From Blasia pusilla (taxonomy: Eukaryota; Marchantiophyta; Marchantiopsida; Blasiales), in contig CM114271.1 of assembly GCA_050084515.1 (NCBI GenBank), positions 41,540,001 to 41,604,000 of the forward strand: 64,000 nt of DNA. The letters are read 5' to 3'. The position numbers and the translations under genes were made by a program. The notes under the pieces are model-generated. The model did no database searches and was not told the DNA's origin. It worked only from the letters and a program-made list of their open reading frames with translations. Position 1 is the first letter of the stretch. Every line of letters begins with the position of its first letter. Below are positions 35,829-47,217 of this stretch, one piece after another.

Positions 35829-37672
35829 TCATTCATAATAACGGGCAAACACAGATAAGAAATTGATATCTATGAAAATCAAAAGGCAAGCAAAAGTTAG
35901 ACGCAATTTAAAGGAAAAAAAATGTATGGGATGAAAAGTCCATCTCCAATTTTTCTTCCTATAATGATCCCAACCTCTATCACATATGGCATGAATTTGT
36001 TTCCCATCAATGAGGCCTTTTGTATCATTCATATTTGGTAATAACATGATTGGTACCCCAATCTTTAAAGACAATCTGGAATAAGTCTAGAAGATAAATA
36101 AATATTCAAAAACTATGTTGGATAAATAAGAATACATCCCCTCATCTAAAATGGAATCCGCACTAAATAAATATGCTCCTACACGTGCCATAGGAAAGCA
36201 TATAAGTATCAAGAAAGTATATTTCATTTTCTTATACAATCCAAAAATGAATGAAAAAAATCCATTCATCTTTCCATGCAATCATGATCTCTATATTGAT
36301 ATTATCAACATCTGTATTTCTAGTTATCAAAATAGTTGTATCCCTCAAGAAGTTGTCGCGCGCATACACATCACTCCATAATCCATATTGTTCGTCACAT
36401 CTACACACCACACAACACCAACCTTCCCAACACACGGGTCGATCCACTCATAAGTGAAATATACTCACGCATATACGTTGAGACCACACAAAAAAATCAA
36501 AGTAAAAATGGCTCACATGGCCTAAAACTCCACTCTTGAATTTGCATCGGCATATCGAGCCACATCCACCCTCCGCTATGAGGGAATCCGGATGCTAGCA
36601 TCCTAGTTCCTATATATATAAGCAAGAGAGGTGCTCTTAAGGCCCAACATGAGAAAGATGGCTTGGGAAAGCCATCTCTCCCTCTCTCATAGCCTTGGGA
36701 AGGGCTCTTCCCCAAAAAAATAGCCATCCCATCGGTAACCTGTGCACATGGTCAGGTGATCCATTGACTCAATAGACGGGTCACGTGACTAACTAAGATC
36801 AAAATAAGGAAATAGTCAAAGACGATGTTCTTAACGCAACAAGCGTGTCACCAACCTCATCCAACATCTTAAGACAAAGTTACACCCAAACATCCCACAG
36901 ATCCTCTATGTCATCAACACGGTATAACTCTACCTATCGGCTAATTAAGATGTGACAAAGTTAGTACCTTTAAACTCTTCAAGATCAATCTCATAAATGG
37001 TATTAATTAGATCCTTATTGTTTTTAGTTTTAGATATCATGTCGTGTGACTATATATCGCTACCTAGATACATCAATTATTATCAAAACATGGGTAAGAT
37101 CCATCTATACTATGAATTCTAGCACAACTACACACGAACGATTGGACACATCCCGATATAAATCCAGTCAAGCTTTACATATGCACTCAGAAATCAGCAA
37201 GATCTCTAGCAGTTTAATGGTGATCTATAATACGTTTGCCCACCATTGACTCTCAATATTATGGCTCAACATTCACACAATGATATGCATTCAGTAGCAA
37301 CGAATGATATATGATAATCGAGAATATTGTCTAAATGTGTGATCTTCGATCAATCCTAGCCCACTTTTACCCAAGTTACCCATTCAACATAGATCATTAA
37401 TGACTTGTAGTACATAACATAAATTGGATAATGTCCACCAATGGTTATTCTCTTAAATAATGAGACACAAATCCCATGATATTCTGCCATCTACGATTAA
37501 CAACCTTAAAAACTTGACAATTAGTCATAGATGCCTCATCCCACATAATGAGCTTAGCATTTTGGATTCTACACACCTCATCATATCCACTAATTCTTGC
37601 ACGATATAATGAAATTAACCTTAATTCTGTAACAACAAAAGATATGATGTCCAACAAAGTGTAGAATCTCAT
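35829..37672 (-). pseudogene. Pif1-family (Helitron-type) helicase relic, minus strand
   Basis: Three separated blocks in the expected order on the minus strand match the plus-strand relic at 6125-7070: NAKLIMWDEASMTNCQVFKV near 37560-37500 (Walker B DEAS), FLRDTTILITRNTDVDNINI near 36365-36305, and LKIGVPIMLLPNMNDTKG near 36070-36015. Between them are stops and foreign pieces, including an LTR-like fragment at about 36355-36490. The helicase would unwind DNA during rolling-circle transposition. It is a dead fragment. Confidence 0.78.
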
Positions 37673-38376
37673 ATTTGTAATCTCAAATGACGTCTTTGGT
37701 TCTTACTTGCAAGTGGAACTTTCATCCATATTAAGGAGAATCTTGGAGCGAGAATGAGATGTGTGACTTCCTTCCAACAATAAAGTTCTTATTCCAGAGG
37801 AGGCAACAACTAATCCAATACCTCCTTCATATTGTACATGTTTGAAGAAGATTTTACTCAAATGTCTTCCTTGTTCCACTTGATTCGTTGATAAGAAATA
37901 TTTATCCCAAAAATCAAGGTTTAATTTAAGAAATCATAAAAAAATTATGTCAAAATTGTTTATGAAGTTATAAGTGATGTAATCTTTCATATCCTTGCAA
38001 AGATGGAACGGTTTCATTCAACTTTTGAAGTTGATTATACGTGGTATCTAAAGAGCACATTACCCATCATTTGATAATGCCTTCACAGACATATCTTGTT
38101 CATGTAACTCTTAAGTATTATATGAGATTTATTCTACCTCAAGATGCAAAGTTGAAAAGCTTTGTTGTTGGAAGATGGTTTGGGGCATCTTTGTGAAGTC
38201 TGGTAATCTTTACCCTTGATCTTCCAATGCAAGTAGAAATGAACGTCTGGCATGCGCATATACATCGCTACACAATTCACATAGTTGGTCATCTCTACAC
38301 AACACTAATTTTCCCAACACATGGGTAGATCCACACACACACACTTTGCACTCACGTACGCATATACGCCAAGACC
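36355..38376 (-). repeat. Two LTR-end-like fragments in minus orientation
   Basis: Segments at about 36355-36490 and 38253-38376 resemble each other (gcgcatacacatc..., ttcccaacacacgggt.., acgcatatac.c..agaccaca). Their first part also resembles the reverse complement of the LTR end at 5174 (tgtcgtgcgcatacacatcgct). They probably come from a related LTR family and flank part of the minus-strand helicase relic. Confidence 0.5.
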
Positions 38377-39865
38377 ACATAACCCTCCCCTAATTGGCAA
38401 TTGGGTCCCCCTAATGCCAGATCACACATCTCACATCCACCCGACATGAATTAGTACCCTATACACATCTACCAACGATGGTGATGTCATGCGTGTAATA
38501 TGCTAATATGTGCTCACCTTCAGATCCATCTCATCTATCTCAACCAAGAGATATCGATGTATCCACACGTCGGCCTACAACACTACAACTGACCTCCATG
38601 TTAATCCCTCCAAAAAGGTCTAACACTCTCAATTACAAATCCTCCTCCAAACGCTACCACACAACAAATGTGGTATCCAAGGAGATCAAGTCCCCACTCC
38701 AAGAGCACAATCGTCACATGACTTTGTCTTCTCTTCTATAAAGGCATATCTTCACGCTTGCCTTACGAGCTCCTCTACACTCCTTTGCAAGTCGATGCTT
38801 GTAGGGACCCAAAAATAGTGAAGAGGTCTTCGCACCATAGGAAGAGACATGTATACCCACTATGCCATGTCTCTCCATGGAACTATCTGCTACAAGGATG
38901 TCCTCTACATAGGTGCTCTTTTTTTAATAACTCCCTCGTCATCTACTCACAACTCGTAAATGCTACCAACATGGTTACAACATCACATCATGGACCACCA
39001 ATACACCTTGCAAACCACATAGGTAAATGGCTCACCCACCCATCACACAATTTCCACCCTTGTCGACAGGAAAATGTCTCTTGCCAAAAACTGAAGGATG
39101 AAACCAAGGGCGTACATCACCATACTCCCCACAACACATCGTATGAATCTATCAATAATGTAATCACACGACTACGCACCATCGCACCATTTGAAGCATA
39201 CTTTAATTGGAGCTTGAAAAGTAGCTCCTATTAAGTCATATATTGTATGGAGGACATGCCCCCAATAGAGGTTTGTATTTGAAAGGGACAAGACTCAATG
39301 TTGGCTTTCCATAACGTCAATGCTAAACAAGCCGCCTTCCTTAACATCAAGAGTCAAGTAGGAAGTATTGTCTTTGATACACCATACCTGTGGGACTAAC
39401 CATGCAGAACATCCCGCTCTTGTTGTCCAATAACACTACATGAGATGTCACAATGGATTGCTCTATTGTTGGTCTAGCTAGGTGGCATGTCTTCCAACTT
39501 AGTCGTTATAGCCTACCATAACTCAATTGGGAATATCTTGAGCACTTGCTTTGAGGATAGGTCCACCACACCTCAACAACTATCTCTAAAGAAGAGGAAA
39601 TTACCTCTCCACTCTCACATAGCATGGCGGCCAACCGGAACACCTTGTTGGTCTAACTCCCACTGCCACCAAGTCCATGGTAGAAACAAATAGAGTTTGG
39701 CTTACCTTAGTGGCCACCTCCTCTTGCATATCAATCTCTAGTGTTGCCGAAGCATACGTTCAGTATGACACACTCTCACTGTTGATGTACATCCAAACAC
39801 ACTCACGTTATTCTAGTCTGGGTCAATCAACTTTCCAATTGCCCGAGTCTTTGCCTCAGGCTATT
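38377..39865. other. Open frames without recognised function
   Basis: Two plus-strand frames, 38508-38741 and 38758-39234 (158 codons from a start), are open. The second is rich in His, Pro and Ser and shows no domain I recognise. Codon use and the TE-rich setting suggest transposon debris rather than a host gene. Confidence 0.35.
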
Positions 39866-39990
39866 CATCAAGCTGGGGGCTAGTATTCTCGCAGGAGAGA
39901 GGAAGAGAGGAGAGAAAGAGAGGAAGAGAGGAGAGTCTCTCTTAAAAAAAAGGGCAGAATCCGCCTCCTCTCTTCAAAACTTTTTGACAT
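39866..39990 (+). repeat. Outer inverted repeat, left arm
   Basis: It runs from tcaagctgggggctagtatt through a purine-rich GAGAGAGGAAGAGAGGAGAG tract and tctctcttaaaaaaaa to caaaactttttgacatt. The reverse complement is at 50110-50245 with small length changes. Confidence 0.8.
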
Positions 39991-40301
39991 TATTGAAATT
40001 TTTGTTTGCTTTCAAATTCATGAAATCTTTAGAAGAGAGTAGCAAGTGGAGCACATTCGGGCCTAAAGTAACCTTCTTTTTCCATGCTTGGAAAAAGAAG
40101 TAGACATCATAAGACCACTACAAACATCCTTCCATCACTCTCCATGTGAGCCCAAATTTCTTCACATTGCCTATCAAAACCAACTCTATAGGAAACCGAG
40201 CAGAGGGGTATTATTGTTGGAGGACCATCGGTAGATAATTTGACCAAAAGTAGCAATTTCATCTCAATGAAAGGTTAAAATAAAGACTCTAACTATGCTC
40301 T

Positions 40302-40500
40302 CAATAGACTCATGTGCCCTTCAAGGTTTAACTTCTGTGAAGATGTGGTTGACATTATGGATTGTTGACTCTTCTTGCAAGGCATTAAATATCCCATCCG
40401 ATCAATACTCATCCATGAGGGGGTTTTCCACAACAGAACAAATCATTCATCAATGATGGTAGTCGAAGACTTTCATGACATCATTGGATGATGTTGGCTC
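40302..40500 (+). repeat. Inner inverted repeat, left arm
   Basis: It starts caatagactcatgtgccctt and includes gttgacattatgga, gatcaatactcatccatgag and ttttccacaaca. The reverse complement of 48190-48397 is very similar throughout. On the right it begins directly after the last methyltransferase exon. Confidence 0.88.
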
Positions 40501-40694
40501 ATGAATGGGTGCATAAAGTATACCATGGACTGCTGTGCGTTTGACAAATTGGTTTCATCATTTTCTTAGCCATTGAGAAATGTATGCATCAAGAAGAAAA
40601 TGTGATCAAACTGAGACGACAATTGAACCAAAAGTTTGATAGCTGTCAGGAGCAAAGAGGAACTGATGCACCCATGTCCCTTCATTCACACCCT

Positions 40695-41640
40695 AAATGT
40701 CGGAATCTGACAGTTTGCATCCCTTCCAACCCATCAGAATCCGACACGTTGCAACTCTTGCAACCCATTGGAATCCGATGGGTTGCATCCCTTGCAAGCA
40801 AGCACACCACAACAAAAGAATGATCTTGACAAGTGATTCCATTCCGCCCAACACCCCATAAGAATCCGACAGGTTTGGAATCCGACATGAGAATCCGATA
40901 GGTAGTAGGAATCCAACACGTTTATGAAATACCGTGTTAGAGAATAACGAGGCAACGAGGCAAAAGTGAAGAAGCCTACCAAAATGCCTGAAAAGTTGGA
41001 CTAACAGGAAAAAAGTGGGATCACTCAAGCTTGCAACTAGTTGGATTCCGACGGCTTACAACTTATCGCAATATTTTAAACCCCTTTTAAGCAACCTGTC
41101 GGATTCCGACAGGTTGGCTGCTTGAGTGATCCCACTCTTTTTGTAAAATTTTGCTGAATTGTTTTTTTGTTCTTGTCGATTGTGTTGGTCTATCTACTTG
41201 AGGCTGTTTATTTTGCAACCCGTCGGATTCCGACATGTTGGCTGCTTGAGTGATCCCACTCTTTTCCTGTTAGTCCAACTTTTCAAGCATTCTGGTAGGC
41301 TTCTTCACTTTTGCCTCTGAGATACCGTATTAGAGAATAACGAGATAATGGGGGAACGAGGTAAAAGTGAAGAAGCCTGCCAGAATGCCTGAAAAGTTGG
41401 ACTAACAAGAAAAGAGTGGGATCACTCAGCAGCCAACCTGTTGGAATCCGACGAGTTGCAAAATAAACAACCTCGAGTAGATAGACCAACACAATCGACA
41501 CGAACGAAAAACAATTCAGCAAAAGTTTACAGAAAGAGTGAGATCACTCAAGCAGCCAACTTGTCGGAATCCGACAGGTTGCCTGAAAGGGGTTTAAAAT
41601 ATTGCGATAAGTTGCAAGCGTCGGAATCCGACTAGTTGCA
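40695..41640. repeat. Palindromic 27-bp repeats, cluster 1
   Basis: Copies or half-copies of the palindrome (arm GCAACCCGTCGGA, one base, reverse complement arm) lie at about 40695, 40727, 40760-40786, 41036, 41092-41118, 41216, 41436, 41555 and 41618. The one at 41092 reads CCTGTCGG with matching CCGACAGG, and that at 40760 has CAT matched by ATG, so changes are mirrored across the axis. Confidence 0.85.
41030..41640. repeat. Fold-back (long inverted repeat), arms ~285 bp
   Basis: The left arm 41030-41317 and the right arm 41358-41640 are reverse complements with about 90% agreement by eye and a 40-base loop. Both arms share gagtgatcccactctttt, the aaataaacaacctcgagtag block and two 27-bp palindromes. 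A further direct copy of the start of the right arm lies at 40925-41030, and a 45-bp block of it recurs at 41635-41680. It lies downstream of the minus-strand methyltransferase gene end and is absent from the right-hand counterpart. Confidence 0.9.
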
Positions 41641-41781
41641 AAATAAACAACCTCGAGTAGATAGACCAACACAATCAACAAAAAAAAAAACAATTCAACA
41701 AAAGTTTACAAAAACCATTATGGTTCAAAAACTTCTTATCCTTTATTACATCTGAGGAAAGCTCGGAAATGTACATTTGAT

Positions 41782-42515
41782 CTAGTCTATGATTTCTTCA
41801 GCCTCGTCATCTACAAATTTACTCATAACTCTCCTAGGTTCTTGTACAAAAGTAATGTCTTGGGATACAAGTGGCTTCTCTGGCCAATTGTAGATGGGGA
41901 TCATAAATGTTGGGGAATTCGAGAGCCTTGCCCCCCTTAGGTACACCATAACGGTCCCATGTAACATGATTTGAGTCCCAACGCCTTCCTCGAAGTAAAT
42001 CTTGTATGCTATGCAAGGTGACACCTATGTGCTCTGTCCTTGGAAAGCACTAAATCCCTACTCCAAAATGCTTCAGTCAAGCTGGGTCCAATAAATCTTT
42101 GAACTCACTTGTCATCGTTCGATAGCTCTTCCAGAATTACTGTCGGCTTTGCCCTCCCGATTTTTGGAATAGTAGGAAGTGACGATGATGTCACTATCAA
42201 TGGTGGTTCTAGAACTGGAGCTGTTGGCTTTGGAGGAGAGTTGTAGACTCCCACTAGCCTCTCGTAATCCGCCTTTCCCTCTTTGCAAAGGTCAAAAAGT
42301 TCTGGCCTTCCCTCAAGGCATAGAATGTTCCTACCACTATACCATGCGCCTCTAATACTCGCCCCTAATAGGCCCACTAAATCAAAGACCAAGTCACCCG
42401 GCCTTGAGCAGAGCTCGATGAGCGTTTGCATCAAAGCAGGTGACTTGTCCCATCCTGCATGTAAATTCCCAAGGGGCAATTGTAGAGACTATCTAAGCTG
42501 TACCCATCAGAGCAT
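41782..42515 (-). pseudogene. C-terminal half of an N4/N6-type DNA methyltransferase, left-hand copy
   Basis: Read on the minus strand, GPCSDGYSLDSLYNCPLGIY (about 42510-42450) is followed, after a frameshift, by WDKSPALMQTLIELCSRPGD (42455-42395) and LVFDLVGLLGASIRG, then YSGRNILCLEGRPELFDL. This is the motif X/motif I region (normally D-x-F-x-G-x-G, SAM binding) of beta-class N4/N6 methyltransferases; here it is degenerate (DLVGLLGAS). It ends near 42105 with a GTGAGT donor; a last exon, about 42025-41782, encodes CIAYKIYFEEGVGTQIMLHG up to VDDEAEEIID. An AATAAA signal lies 35 bases after the stop (41747-41742). It is paralogous to 47661-48169 with well over half of residues identical. Confidence 0.7.
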
Positions 42516-42542
42516 GGACCGGTTGCACGGAATATAGGCTGG

Positions 42543-42690
42543 AGGGAGTTCACGTGCAACTTGTCGGACTTCAACGGGTTGCAAGGGACCCAGGCTAGAT
42601 GGACACCTTGCAATCCGTCGGGGTCCGACATGTTGCAGGAACTGTGCGGGATCTCTCCCAGCAACCTGTCGGACTCCGACGGGTTGCAGC
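42543..42690. repeat. Palindromic 27-bp repeats, cluster 2
   Basis: Three copies near 42545, 42610 and 42661; the last reads GCAACCTGTCGGA-C-TCCGACGGGTTGC. They sit upstream (in minus-strand sense) of the left methyltransferase exon, where an intron is expected, as cluster 4 does for the right copy. Confidence 0.85.
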
Positions 42691-42781
42691 AGACCACGCA
42701 GAACTTGCACCATAACGGTCCACCGTCGTAAAACCGGTTACCCATCGGACAACAATGGTTGAGTCCAACGGCTCTGAAAGT

Positions 42782-42789
42782 ATATAAGG
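42782..42789 (+). promoter_or_regulatory. Candidate TATA box for the ParB-like/methyltransferase gene
   Basis: tatataag lies about 250 bases before the first ATG (43036), in a region free of coding on the plus strand. The spacing allows a leader of about 220 bases. Confidence 0.45.
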
Positions 42790-43764
42790 ACCAGTTTTGA
42801 GGCTTTTCACTTTCCCATTCTACACTTTTCTACGCTACTTTCAGCTCCCCCGTTCGCACGACTACGAAAAGTGATTTCAAGTTACTCGGAAATTTTTACG
42901 GTTGGTTGTTGTCTCTTCATTTGGGGGTTACAATAGTTGGTGACGACGGTTTGAGTTGAATCAATTCTTTTCAGAGGAAACGACGATTTAAGTGAAATCC
43001 CCTTACGCAGCGTTCAATTCTCCACTTATTTCAGGATGACTCGAAAAAAATCCAAGCCAGCAAGGTCGAGAGCTTCTTGCCTGAGTCCGACATAACTCCC
43101 ATCTTCTGTTACGAACAAATGCCTTCAGATGTACAACGAGAGGAAATCGAGCAGCGCGAGCGTGAAACCATAATGAGGAAGTATAAAATATTGCCGAAAC
43201 TTGCATTAGAGAAGCTCGTGAAGCAAGAGGAGGAGCGAGAAACAAAATTGCTCGCAGATGCGGAGAAGGCCAAGAAGAAATGCATGGAGGCGGAGATAAA
43301 GCTGAAGAAGAGGTAGGACACCGCCTTCCGGAAAGCCGAACTTGCAAAAGCCATGCAGGAAAAGGCGGTCGCTGTAGAAGAAGAGCCCTCCCAGTGACCC
43401 ACCGAGAGTGTGGAAATGGAGAATGTATCATCCATGAGGTTGAGTGGTCCAATGCAGGAGACCAACAGTGACGAGCTTCCAGAGATCAACGAGGAAGTTG
43501 TTAAGACCCCAAGTGTCGAGATCATGAAGATCTCGAAAGGAGAAGGAGAGGAGTCTTCGACATCTCAGAAGCTTGTTGAAGAATTTGAGCTTTTCAAAAT
43601 TGAAGAGTTTCTAGTAGACTTGTCAGATGAGGCTCCAAAGTAGCCTGATGGACTTGACATAGACCCAATTTTTGAGCAGGTAAGCATTGTTCTTCAGTTC
43701 TCTCCGCACTGCATTAGTGCCCGTCGTTAGGAAAATGTGAATTGACTGTGTGACATTTGAGCAG

Positions 43765-44237
43765 GTGGTGAAGCAGCTGGCTCTGATGGATGGCCCAAAT
43801 GCCCCGAGGATTCCTCTATGCTCACTCCAAATGATGGAATATGTAAGAGAAATCCAATCAGAGGGAGACATTGACAAGTTGAAGCAATCCATGGCGATAG
43901 CTTCATACGTTGATAGCTTCCCACCACTTTATGTTCAACCGTATGATGAGCATGGAACCCAGGCTTTGCTAACGGAGGAAGACCTAGAGAGTCTCGATGC
44001 TTTTTGGAGGTTGAGGGATATGGAGTTCTGGAAGGCAATGGCAGGAACCCAATACAAGTGGATGCTGAACTTGTACTTTTTCATCTGGGATGGAAACCAC
44101 CAATTCAAGGCTTGGTTGCACCTTGCAGTGGAGTGTCCAAACTCCCTTGAGGCTCACTTCTGTGTAAGGGCAGTGGTCCTTCATCCCTACCCGAATCACA
44201 TGGCCACAATGAAAATGGCCATGCACTCCATGAACAC
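43765..44237 (+). pseudogene. ParB-like domain exon
   Basis: The exon is open over its whole length, between a TTTGAGCAG acceptor and an AACAC|gtaagt donor. The layout fits ParB N-terminal domains: RIPLCSLQMM (start strand and helix), DIDKLKQSMAIASYV (helix, like the 'eaLaeSI' helix), FPPLYVQPYDEHG (like 'qPivVr..dg'), an insertion of about 35 residues, FFIWDGNHQFKAWLH (like 'liaGerRlrAa') and then VRAVVLHP. The Gly-Asn-His and following aromatic residues are kept, but the usual Arg after His is Gln. ParB-family domains bind CTP or act as nucleases, and bind palindromic sites through a separate helix-turn-helix, which I do not see. Confidence 0.55.
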
Positions 44238-44304
44238 GTAAGTATCCTTGAACTTTTCTTCCGGAAAATGAACCGGTTTCAATAGCTAACATCGTTAACA
44301 ATAG

Positions 44305-45147
44305 CTACAACCCGTCGGAAGGCAATAGGTTGTGAGAGGAAGAACTTGTTGCTCGTCTTTGCAATTCGTGGAACTCTCTTGGCTCTCTATTTTATTGCCT
44401 GGAAACACATCAGAGACCAACGGGTTGCATAATCTTAATTGGGGCAATCCCAGTAGAATAGGAATTGCAACCCGTCGGAGTCTGACGGGTTGCTGAGTCA
44501 GGAGAGAGTGTGGTTTGAGTGGGCTTTCATGCAACCTGTCAGACTCCGACGGATTGCATGATCTTTACAAAATGAGTCTTGCTTTGGTTGTCTGTACAAC
44601 ACGTTGGTCTCTGACGGATTGCAAAGCGATGTAAACCCAGACCTTCCGTATAGAACATTCAACCCGTTGGACTCCGACGTGTTGGAAAACACTCAAACAA
44701 GCCGCTTTTCAACTCCACATACAACCCGTTGGACTCTGACGGGTTGCAAAATCCTCAAATCAGGGTCTTTCAACTGCACATGCAACCCGTCTGAGTCCAA
44801 CGGGTTGCAGAGCCAATCAAACTCGCATGTTGGCATTTTAAAATTAGCAACCTGTCGGAGTTTGACGGGTTGCAAGTGAAAAAACTAGCGTCAGAATCCT
44901 AAACTTTGGATGGCTTTCGAACGCGTTGGTTTCCGACGGGTTAAATTTTTGAATTTACTGGACTCGAGGTGCAACTCGACGGAGTCCAACGGGTTGCAAC
45001 CCAGCCCTGATGGACCCGGATGCAAACCATCAATTTCTGTCGGATTGCACATAAGAGGATTTTGGAGCAACCCGTCCGATTCCGACGGGTTGCAAATAGC
45101 TGTTTTTTTGTTTGTCTGCTTCCAACCCGTCTGAAACCGATGAGTTG
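44305..45147. repeat. Palindromic 27-bp repeats, cluster 3 (intron array)
   Basis: Fourteen copies lie inside the intron 44238-45185. Starts: 44305 (weak), about 44405 (half), 44467, 44531, 44596, 44659, 44721, 44782, 44847, 44917, 44971, 45022, 45067 and 45122. Spacing is 61-65 bp for the first seven regular units and 45-70 bp later. The 27-bp core is well kept while the 30-40 bp between are nearly unique. Confidence 0.93.
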
Positions 45148-46759
45148 TAGTTGTAAATTTTCTTACTCTTCGTTGATGTTTGCAGCATTGTGTCCGAAGG
45201 GAATGTTACCCATCGCTTGATCCAAGAATGAGACCGAGTGAGGAAGGTGCTTACAACGCACCCGTCGCAATACAAGGGATTCCTAGGAGAGGAGTTGGTG
45301 GATGAGATGCTCGCAAAAGGAGCCCAAATCAAAAAGAAGACTTGGGCCAACACATTCATTTCCCAAGATGCAGATGTTACAATACTTTTCTGGTCAAAAA
45401 TCTAGGCGGCGGAAAGAAGCGCAACATTGGAGCTCGAGCGGAGAGGGAATGTATCGGCTTCTGAGAGAGCCAGGTTCATTCAAGCTACGGTGTCTACGTC
45501 CACCTATTACCTTGCGAGCAAGATGCAGCGGTACATCGCCATCCTGAACCTCGAGCTCGGGCCAGACTTCTACAAAGAGTTGAAGGCCATTATCTAGAGG
45601 CATCAAAAGAGGCATGAAAATCCCTAGGCACATAATGTAGAGAAGGTGTCATTGGATCGAGTTCACCGGTTTGCCCTTTCAGGGATTTCCAAGGTGGATC
45701 CAAGTGATGAAGATCAGTCTAGAGGGAGGTAGAGAAAAAATTGGCACACCATCCCTCAGGGGTTTCGGACCCAGTCATTTCCCAGTGGATGTGAGAGTGG
45801 TCCTTCTGGGATGCCTTGCGCTTGCTGGGAAAGTCCATGGTTGAATGCATTGAAGCCAACCTGTAGAGAATTCAGCCGGTTCCCGAGGAGGCTAGCCTGG
45901 AATCGGCAAAGGAGTTCGAGTTATGGTTAAATGGCATCCGAGATAAGCTGGCAAAGAACCCCGGGTTCAAGACGATGTTCAAGAACCAGATTTTGCCACG
46001 GGGGGATGTCGACGAGGAGATTGGCGACCCAAAGAAATGGGACTTCGCCAAAAAGAAGAAGGAGCTTCAAGATCAAGCTGCCAATTCATCCCGCCATCGA
46101 GATGCGCAAAGGATGGTGTTCAGGTTCTTGACCTCCTCTGTGAACATAGGAACATAGAGGAAGTTTCCGGCAGCGCTCAAGCTATGGGAAAATACTCTAG
46201 ATGGCGAAGGATTCTCCCTATACGACGTGGAAATGGCCCTCGAGATGAGCCCTGGGGAAATGCTCAACTGTCCAATCTGGTTGGACTTCAACAATCCCGA
46301 CGAGCTCACTGACCCAGCAATGCGAGACTTGTATCATACGCTAGCTGCTAGCGAGGAAGACATCCCAAATATCTTCAAGACCGAGGAGTACTTCGAAGGA
46401 GATGCCAAGGCACAAGCAACTAAGGCGGCGGAGATTTTGTCAGAGACAGTAACGAAAAAAGACAAGTCGACTACGGGGTTGAAACCCAAGGTAAAGGCCC
46501 CCAAACCGTCCAAAGTAGGATCATCAAGATGAGAAGGACGGATATGGGAGGCCCCAAAATTGAATCCAATGGATTCCAATGTCATAGAGACCCCAACAAG
46601 CAGACATCCTACACGAGAAAAGCGAAAGAGGGAGACACCCGGTTCCTCCGAGGGGGGAGGGACAAGAATGTTTTCTATACTTCCTCATCGTTGGGGAAGC
46701 ATAGGGATTTAGCAGCAAAAATCACCATTTTGTTGCAATAGACATCGCTGCTGGAAGAA

Positions 46760-47171
46760 TTGGAGAAGTTCTCAGCACACGAGTCCACGCCTGCCTTGGA
46801 GAAGTTGACACTATTGGGACGTGAGCTTCTGCAAAGCGGCCATGCCCCATCGACCATCAATGGGGTCCATGAGGAGGTTGTAGTTGACCTCCTCATCGCT
46901 GATCTACCGTCGGGGCTCAGATTGTGGGCAAAAATTTCACACGACACAGTTTTGGATTTGAACACTCCATTCACATATGACCAGATCGGGAAGATGTTCT
47001 CCTTTGCCAACGCGTATCTTAGTGACACCTGATGTTTCCTAGTTTTCATCGGAGGAAGCAAGGATGGGCTCTGCAACTTGCAATGCATGAAGCAATCATT
47101 GAAGTGGAAAACCGTGCAATCTTGGGTAGTGAAGAATGACTACCCACTAAAATCGGCTTCAAACCAAACCT
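46760..47171 (+). pseudogene. Methyltransferase N-terminal segment (motif IV side)
   Basis: Open from 46760 to 47032: NGVHEEVVVDLLIADLPSGL, then LNTPFTYDQIGKMFSFANAY, a TGA, and CFLVFIGGSKDGL. The arrangement 'D-h-h-h-A-D-x-P ... helix ... GxhLVFxG' is that of the target-base motif IV region of beta-class N4/N6 methyltransferases, where DPPY or SPPY is expected. Here it reads ADLP, so either the catalytic motif was altered in the family or mutated in this copy. Confidence 0.5.
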
Positions 47172-47217
47172 TGGTTAGTTCGATAACTTAAACCCGCAAT
47201 TGATTTTGTTCTTTCCT

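Noticed and set aside
38758-39234. 158-codon frame as a host gene
   Set aside because: No motif, low-complexity His/Pro/Ser content and a TE-rich setting; left as unassigned.
44305-45147. CRISPR array
   Set aside because: Palindromic repeats with unique spacers look similar, but the repeats are degenerate, spacing varies, there are no cas genes, and they lie in introns of a eukaryotic gene.
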